A DNA stretch of 64,000 bases from Acanthopleura granulata (lineage: Eukaryota; Mollusca; Polyplacophora; Chitonida; Chitonidae). The notes under the pieces are model-generated. The model did no database searches. It was not told the DNA's origin and saw only the letters and a list, made by a program, of their open reading frames with translations. A program made the translations under genes and the position numbers. How positions within the stretch are numbered: position 1 is the first letter of the stretch; every line of letters begins with the position of its first letter. Below, piece after piece: positions 58,401 through 64,000 of this stretch. The stretch covers positions 13,981,806 to 14,045,805 of the forward strand of contig JABBOT010000007.1 in the NCBI GenBank assembly GCA_016165875.1. Direction: 5' to 3'.

Positions 58401-58876
58401 TGAATACTATAAAATACCGTTATATCGTTCAGCGTGTTTGTAATGTTTGAGTGAAAAAAATAAAAGAAAAAAATTGGGGAAAACTATGTGTTTGTTTGTT
58501 TGTTTGTTTTATGATGTAGCAGTTTATCTTGATAATCGGTCTTGATCTGATTGATGTTTATTATTATTTATCGTGCGCTAGAAAAAGATTGGTATCAATT
58601 TGTATTTATTCATAGCCTACGGCCCTCAGATTCAGGGAGTGAGCATGGTGTGAAGAGCATTTCCCCTTGAAACAGGAAAAATCTGTGAGTGACGGTCAAT
58701 GGGAGATAACTCATGCCAAACCTCACTCTGGCGGTTTGTATATGTACGCATACATGTCGCTAAACAGTGAAGATCTGTATATATATGTACGTAGGTCGAG
58801 AATAGTGTAAGACGTATGGTACTCTACAATATTTCATTATTATTTCACTGCCTACAGAGGCGATAAGACTCCTAAG

Positions 58877-59213
58877 ATGAAATCGACGGTTTTTGCTCGC
58901 TGAACTTGTTGATTCAGTAACCGACCTCCAAGCATATAAGGGCGTACTGGAATCTATGTTTGAAGATCAGCTTGTGAACGAAGGCCGATGTACTATTCTC
59001 CGACTATTCACCAAAGACGTTTGTGACGGGCTAGAGAATTCTAATCCGATTCGTAAATATTATCACCAGGAAGTTATACGGAAATTCATAAAGTTACAGA
59101 GCAAGTCAGCCGCTACAACCCATACAAAACCCGAATCAATATCTCTCACGCCCTGGATGCTTTACACATCTCTATCTGTCTGTATCACTTATGCTGCTAC
59201 TTGTATGTATTAA
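58877..59213 (+). pseudogene. P2 small ORF 1, function unknown
   Basis: After a short out-of-frame start, about 100 codons are open ('LVDSVTDLQAYKG', 'LFTKDVCDGLENSNPIRK'). Near-identical to P1 except for substitutions. No known domain recognised; helical, likely cytosolic or nuclear. Preceded by 'actgcctacag', which resembles a splice acceptor, so the real start could lie upstream. Confidence 0.55.
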
Positions 59214-59311
59214 GTGAAAATGGGGTATAAAATAAAAGGTATCTGGCCATTATGACTTACCGCCGAGGGAGGATGGGAGTTCAATTAAATACGAAGACAA
59301 AAAAAAAAAAG

Positions 59312-60401
59312 GCGAGCAAAACAAAATCTCAGGATACCATAGCTAAAGTCTTACTACAGTTATATTATGACCCTTAAGTACAGCTGCTTATAGCGGAGTA
59401 GGTGCTTTATTACGGGCACCACGTCAGCATGATTTACCTGTGTCACGTGATGGTGTAGAGACTTGGTTAGCCGAACAGGAGGCGTATACACTTCATCGTC
59501 CAGCTCAGCCACACTACGCTCATAATAGAGTTATTGTGGGCAGGATAGACAGTCAGTGGCAAGCTGATTTGGTTGACATGAGTAGACTAGCCAGGTATAA
59601 TTCAGCCAACCGTTACCTGCTCACATGCATCGATATTCTCTCTAAGTATGCTTGGGTAGTCCCCGTTCCTACCAAGACAGGTGCTAATCTTATTGAGGCG
59701 TTTAAACGGATTTTCAAGTCCGGACGAAAGCCATTATTTTGACAAACTGATGAAGGGACAGAGTTTCTCAATAAGGTATTTCAGGCATTTGTAAACGACC
59801 ATGGGACTTTTTATTTTCACACATTTAATGAAACGAAAGCCTCCGTAGCTGAGAACTTTAAAGGTCGCATGTATAAATATTTCACCGCTAATAACACTCG
59901 ACGTTACCTGGATGTTTTACCTGCCTTAACACAGGGTTACAATCGGGCGTATCACCGCAGCGTCCGGTCAGCTCCCATTACCGTTAAAGCTGACAATCAA
60001 CATGAAGTTCGGGCTATATTATATAGTTCTACGAAGTCCTGGTGTAGTCAACGAATTCATCGGTATAAAATAGGAGATCTCGTTCGCATTAGTAAAGTGA
60101 AGAGAACTTTTGAGAAGTCTTACCTATCTAACTGGAGTCAAGAAATTTTCCGCCTTGTAGCACGTCATCCTAGGGAACCTGTGGAGTATACATTAGCGGA
60201 TTTGAATGGAGAAAGACTCTCGGGGACATTTTACGAGACAGAACTCCAGCCCGTCAAAACTACACTTGATACGTACTATCAAGTGGAGAGTGTATCAGAT
60301 AGCAAAAAGGAATATGGCAAACATATAGCTTGGTGAAATGGCGAGAGTGGCCAGTTAGTTTTAATTCGTGGGTCCCAGCGAGAGATGTGAAACGTATTTA
60401 A
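59312..60401 (+). pseudogene. P2 integrase (DDE type), interrupted
   Basis: The same enzyme as in P1 and better preserved: 'DSQWQADLVDMSRL' (first Asp), 'YAWVVPVPTKTGANLIEAF', a TGA at 59740-59742 just before the second-Asp motif 'TDEGTEF', the Glu region 'NETKASVAENFKGRM' and a C-terminal part ending 'FNSWVPARDVKRI' at 60401. There is an extra TAA near 59373 in the N-terminal part, and a frameshift near 60320 separates the last 25 codons. Inactive without suppression of these breaks. Confidence 0.85.
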
Positions 60402-60440
60402 AACAGTCTTCATCCTATCTGTGCTCAGTTCCCTCTCACG

Positions 60441-61064
60441 ATGCCTAAGTGTGTGGATGCCTGCGTACGAAGTCTGCATGAGAATGAAGGCACCACTATA
60501 ATTTCAGGTGTCGTGATGTTGTATACTGGATTATTAATAGGTGGCCTGGGAATTGATTTAACATCGCAACTGTCTGAAGACAAATATTTCTTACGCATCC
60601 TGCAAGAGCGATTGAACAAGGCGCTATTTGATAAGTTATTGAGGATTAAGACGGAGTGGTTTTCCTTGGTATTTACCAGGCGTAATAGATTGCTCATGAG
60701 GCCTGGCATTACCTCGATTCCTTCTTCATCGTTACCTACTCAACCTCCAGCTTACCAAAGGCCAAACACAGCGCCTAGTATTCGAGATATTACTAGGCGA
60801 ATTTGGCCCAGCGATATTACCGAGCAAACTAAGCGCAAGACTGAACTTACTACAGCACCTGTACAGGTGAATTCATCTCAGCACACTACCGTAAAGGCTG
60901 GACCTACGAGCCCACCTGCCCAGGAGAATTCATTTCAACACACCTCTGTATCTTACCAGCCCCAACGTCGTCAATCTCAGCCATTTTCCTTCAACTTGAC
61001 TTTGCCACTAAGCCCATGGATGTACGATGGAGCCACCCATTTACCTGCCTTGTCAGCGGACTGA
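60441..61064 (+). CDS. P2 membrane-anchored proline-rich ORF, function unknown
   Basis: 207 residues, open. Two cysteines near the N-terminus (MPKCVDACVRS) are followed by one hydrophobic segment ('ISGVVMLYTGLLIGGLGI', residues about 28-46), a basic region, and a long Pro/Ser/Thr/Gln tail from about residue 85. Its end overlaps the ATPase start by 49 bases in another frame, an economical viral arrangement. It occupies the place between integrase and ATPase in both copies. It could be a structural or egress protein, but no family is recognised. Confidence 0.6.
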   Translation: MPKCVDACVRSLHENEGTTIISGVVMLYTGLLIGGLGIDLTSQLSEDKYFLRILQERLNKALFDKLLRIKTEWFSLVFTRRNRLLMRPGITSIPSSSLPTQPPAYQRPNTAPSIRDITRRIWPSDITEQTKRKTELTTAPVQVNSSQHTTVKAGPTSPPAQENSFQHTSVSYQPQRRQSQPFSFNLTLPLSPWMYDGATHLPALSAD

Positions 61065-61635
61065 CAGGAAGTGACAAATCGGTCTGTGTCAAACGTGTTA
61101 TAGAGCATGCTAGCGAACTTATTCATCCATCTCCCCAGCGTGTAGCATGGTGTTACGGTGAATGGCAACCCATGTACACTACCTTACCAAATGTGGAATT
61201 TCAAGAAGGAGTACCTAGTCCGACAACGTTTAATTCGGAGGAACGAACTTTAGTAATTGTTGATGATTTAATGGCTGAAGCGGACGACCGTGTAACAGCA
61301 CTATTTACTAAGGGAAGTCATCATCGTAATATCAGTGTGATCTACATTGTGCAGAATCTGTTTAACAAAAGCAGAGACCATACAACGATTCGCTTAAACG
61401 CTCATTATTTCGTCATATTTAGAACCCTCGAGACTCCTCTCAAATTACTACCATTGCTAAACAAATGGCCCTAGGTAAGACTCAGTACGTGCAAGAAGCC
61501 TTTAAAGATGCTACATCCGAACCTTACGGGTATTTGCTTGTCGATTTCAAGCAAACTACACCCGATCATCTCCGTTTACGTACACATATATTCGCCGACG
61601 ATGGGATGCAGTTTGTCTATCTCCCCAAGTCATAA
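61016..61635 (+). pseudogene. P2 packaging ATPase, frameshifted
   Basis: Open for 152 codons with P-loop 'GLTGSDKS' and Walker B 'LVIVDDLMAEADD', then a frameshift near 61425 ends the frame at 61474. The remaining C-terminal part, ending YLPKS at 61635, is in another frame. Shares the Gly-to-Asp change in the P-loop with P1. Confidence 0.8.
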
Positions 61636-61732
61636 AATATTAACTTTCAGGGGGGAATAACTCTCATAGGCATATGCAATAAAACCTCCCGACATATCAC
61701 TTACCATGTCATTATATAATTAGGCACCGGCA

Positions 61733-62068
61733 ATGTCAGCACGATTACGTCGCTTCGCACCTTTGCTAAGACTTCTGGTCAAGGGTGACCCGCAGGTGAA
61801 GGAGACAATTCTTCGTTGACCTAATGCTGAATTTATCCGCTGTGTATGCGAGGTTGGTAAGAACATTTTAAGTGGGAAAATCCCATTAACACCAGCTCAG
61901 AAGGACCGCTTACGTCCGCACAAGACACATATACGTGCGCTAGTAAACAAGGGTACTCCACTTCATCGCAAACGGACCATTATACAGAAAGGTGAAATAG
62001 CACTTCTCTTTATGGCCATTCCGGCTATTGTCTCTCTTATAGATGGATTGTTTCAGGGCGGAAGTTAA
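61733..62068 (+). pseudogene. P2 pX-like protein, nonsense mutant
   Basis: Same length (112 codons with stop) as the two copies in the 3.8-kb repeats, but codon 29 is TGA (61817-61819). The C-terminal hydrophobic helix is kept ('LFMAIPAIVSLIDGLFQGG'). Confidence 0.8.
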
Positions 62069-62084
62069 GAAAAAGAAAAAAACA

Positions 62085-62673
62085 ATGGTTCATATGATAA
62101 AAATGGCCCTAGAACCTCGTTTGTTGGAAGGATTGCCTCGGCCGACTTCACCTTACCCTGTGCCATCTACTGTCAAACTCCTCCACACATCAGGTGGAGA
62201 TATGGAAAGAATTTTAAAGAATGGAACATAGTCAAATGAAGATAAAATTTACCAGTACCGACAAGCCCTTCAACGCTGCTTGACATTTCACAACCAGTAT
62301 CAGCAGTCCCATGCCGCCACTGACTAAGTCGGCTACAGTCATACGGGCCCCTTCATCTGCTACATCGGCGCCCCCTCAAGCATCTTGACCCGTACAAGAA
62401 AAGGCGAAGAAAGAAACAGACATAGGACATCAGCCGGAAGGCATGTTGACACTGCTTAAACCAAAGGGGTCGTCTGTAATTTCCCAGTATAAGACAAAAG
62501 GGTCATCTCCAAGTTCCCAGTCTAAGAAGCCTAAATCAAAGCCTAAATCAAGAGCTGAATGGGAACGAGTACAGCAGGAGCTAGGGTATAGCCCCACCCC
62601 AACCAAGACTCCATCCCGCGGTAATTCAAGGGTCAAACGCAAAATTACCAAACCTCTGCGGTGGTCCCCTTAG
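62085..62673 (+). pseudogene. P2 conserved Polinton ORF downstream of pX, broken
   Basis: The start ('MVHMIKMALEPRLLEGLP') and a segment near 62245-62325 with 'YRQALQRCLTFHNQYQ' match a conserved Polinton protein type that follows pX. They are separated by TAG at 62229-62231. A later frame (62443-62673) encodes a Lys/Ser-rich tail ending KITKPLRWSP. The function of the family is unknown to me; a virion protein is a reasonable guess. P1 and its duplicates retain only the first dozen or so codons. Confidence 0.6.
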
Positions 62674-62724
62674 TAAAAACGCGGTTTCTTATGCTATAGA
62701 GTTAGTTGGACTCAGAGACGTGAG

Positions 62725-63507
62725 ATGAACAGCATGTTTTATATGACGTTACCAAGCAACAGCTCGATGGACTATTTCCCAAATAAAACGTTAGATATTT
62801 ACACGACCCAACTGCCTAGACCGATTCATCTCTCAGGTGATTGGCAATGCCATTTAATGGAAATACAGTACCCAAGATTGTGGCCTCAAGTCGCAACCAT
62901 TGAGATCTGGTTTACGGTGAACGAGGACGATCTCCCTCATTACGAACGAGTTGAACTACCCAAAGGCTATTACCCGACACCGGAAGCTCTCACCCCAGGC
63001 CTCAGCGCGCAACTGATGGCTAGCACTAGCCCTTTTCTGAGGTCTAAAGCAGACCAAATTGTGTTTGGGTATCAAAAACATTCTGAAAGATATACACTGG
63101 GATTTAAATCACGCCAAACTGTGGGGTTTAGTCCGCGTTTAGATGAAATTTTCCGATTCACTCCTGGGAAGTGGCTGATATCAACAGGAGCGGAAACGAT
63201 GCACTTTGGTTCAACTCGTCCGACACGAATGGTGCCCACCCTTTACATCTATTTGGATGTGCTCGAACCTCGTGTAGTAGGGGATGTATTAGATCCACTG
63301 CTTCGTGCGGTAGCTGTTCGTAGAGCTCCTGGAGATCACGTTAGCAAGTCCTTTTCACATACCAAGTACGTCCCTGCACTGAAGAAGGATTGTTTAACCA
63401 CTGAAATAGATATTAGGGACGACACAGGTGAACCTGTACCATTTGAGCGCAAGAAAGTGTTGGTAACACTTCGTTTTCGAGATCGGTGGAGTTTACTCCT
63501 TCTTTAA
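62725..63507 (+). CDS. P2 minor capsid protein (PY, penton-like)
   Basis: 260 residues, fully open from ATG 62725 to TAA. The N-terminus 'FYMTLPSNSSMDYFPNKT', then 'GDWQCHLMEIQYPRLW' and a C-terminal 'VLVTLRFRDRW', are hallmarks of the Polinton minor capsid protein, which forms the vertices of the icosahedral shell as a jelly-roll penton. Length is somewhat under that of the larger members, so the C-terminus could be shortened. It is the best-preserved viral gene here. Confidence 0.8.
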   Translation: MNSMFYMTLPSNSSMDYFPNKTLDIYTTQLPRPIHLSGDWQCHLMEIQYPRLWPQVATIEIWFTVNEDDLPHYERVELPKGYYPTPEALTPGLSAQLMASTSPFLRSKADQIVFGYQKHSERYTLGFKSRQTVGFSPRLDEIFRFTPGKWLISTGAETMHFGSTRPTRMVPTLYIYLDVLEPRVVGDVLDPLLRAVAVRRAPGDHVSKSFSHTKYVPALKKDCLTTEIDIRDDTGEPVPFERKKVLVTLRFRDRWSLLLL

Positions 63508-63536
63508 CGCGTGACAAACAAATTCCAAAAATTTGA

Positions 63537-63612
63537 CGCTGACCGCACGAGGATTCGAACCGGTGATCTCCCACTCACTCATATAGGATGTCAGATACAC
63601 ATCAACCTGACA
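63537..63612 (-). other. tRNA-like B-box segment
   Basis: On the minus strand 'ggttcgaatcc' is a perfect B-box-type sequence, but no convincing A-box or cloverleaf is seen. It may be a SINE remnant at the junction between P2 and the Penelope-like element. Confidence 0.3.
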
Positions 63613-63689
63613 TAACGTACTACTGCAACCAAGCTGGGGGCGGTAATTTTCCTGTCTTTCATGGTGCTCCGATACACCGAGGTCATGTA

Positions 63690-64000
63690 CACTAGAACAT
63701 TTCTTATGGATATACAATTTCCTGGTTTATTATCACGACGTTTCGACGTAGATACTAACATCGTTATCAAGTGAGTGAAATCAAGACATCGACACTCTTA
63801 AATATAGCAAGTAGAGATGCAAGTGTCAACATGTAGAACAATATTCAGGGGGGGGGGGGCTAGGCTCGATGGGGTTCCAGGTCAGTTTGGAGGATTAATA
63901 GGTCATAAGCTGAGGGAAGGTATATCCCTTGATCTCTGTTGAGGTTAGGCATTAATCTCTTAATCTGGATGGCTTCTTGTAGTTTACGCTTTTTCCAGTT
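63690..64000 (-). pseudogene. Penelope-like element, C-terminal GIY-YIG region, partial
   Basis: On the minus strand the frame entering from the window edge reads 'KRKLQEAIQIKRLMPNLNR' and 'DQGIYLPSAYDLL', ending in TAG at about 63862. This is the C-terminal part of the GIY-YIG endonuclease domain typical of Penelope-like retroelements. Sequence beyond it ('THLITMLVSTSKRRD' in another frame) is also characteristic of these elements. The rest lies outside the window. Confidence 0.7.

Larger units (their letters stand above)
58133..63510 (+). mobile_element. Polinton/Maverick (adintovirus-like) element P2, partial
   Basis: Carries small ORF 1, integrase, membrane/proline-rich ORF, ATPase, pX-like, a conserved ORF and the PY minor capsid gene, all on the plus strand in the usual Polinton order. 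The left edge is placed where the 1-kb repeat ends. The right edge is where recognisable viral sequence stops, before a Penelope-like fragment. Several genes carry stops or frameshifts. Polymerase, major capsid and protease genes are not in the window. Confidence 0.85.

Noticed and set aside
1..64000. CRISPR arrays, bacterial operons or rRNA genes
   Set aside because: No regularly spaced identical repeats with unique spacers, no ribosome-binding-site gene strings and no rRNA-like segments. The splice sites and SINEs point to an animal genome.

Overview
The window looks like a stretch of an invertebrate nuclear genome, most likely a mollusc. The genes are spliced with GT-AG introns, the DNA is AT-rich and gene-poor, and it is full of short tRNA-derived SINEs of the kind common in bivalves and gastropods. 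The species call is inference. All boundaries were placed by eye and no percent identities were computed.

Layout. 1-5.6 kb is gene-free upstream DNA with small repeats. 5.6-19.4 kb (+) is one complete four-exon gene for a 287-residue secreted protein: signal peptide, small PAN/apple-like cysteine region, and a C-terminal F5/8C (discoidin) domain. Its last coding codons run directly into a minisatellite. Intron 1 holds a 17-bp minisatellite, a palindromic MITE-like element and a decayed gag-protease fragment. 19.4-33 kb is repeat-filled intergenic DNA (SINEs, fold-back elements, a composite repeat with units of roughly 330 bp). 33.1-40.2 kb (-) is the most unusual gene: a four-exon, heavily mutated copy of a large uncharacterised invertebrate gene family. 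It has YHxxCYR motifs at the N-terminus, a PIN/FEN-like acidic core near the C-terminus and a final CXC cysteine cluster. 40.3-42.4 kb is more of the composite repeat.

42.4-63.5 kb is dominated by two decayed Polinton/Maverick (adintovirus-like) elements in the same orientation. Copy P1 (42.4-46.0 kb) has integrase, packaging ATPase and a small pX-like protein, then breaks off. Its 3' part plus about 3.3 kb of flanking DNA is present again as a 3.8-kb direct repeat at 50.0-53.8 kb. Copy P2 (58.1-63.5 kb) has the same genes and continues through another conserved ORF into an open minor-capsid (PY, penton-like) gene, then stops at a Penelope-like element that runs off the window. No DNA polymerase B, major capsid or maturation protease gene is visible. 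P1 and P2 share a stop codon in the integrase and a changed Walker A residue, so they appear to descend from one already altered element.

Functionally, only the discoidin gene looks like an intact host gene. The viral genes would act together in integration, DNA packaging and capsid formation, but neither copy is complete. The 33-40 kb gene is too damaged to encode its full product, yet its domain order is still readable.
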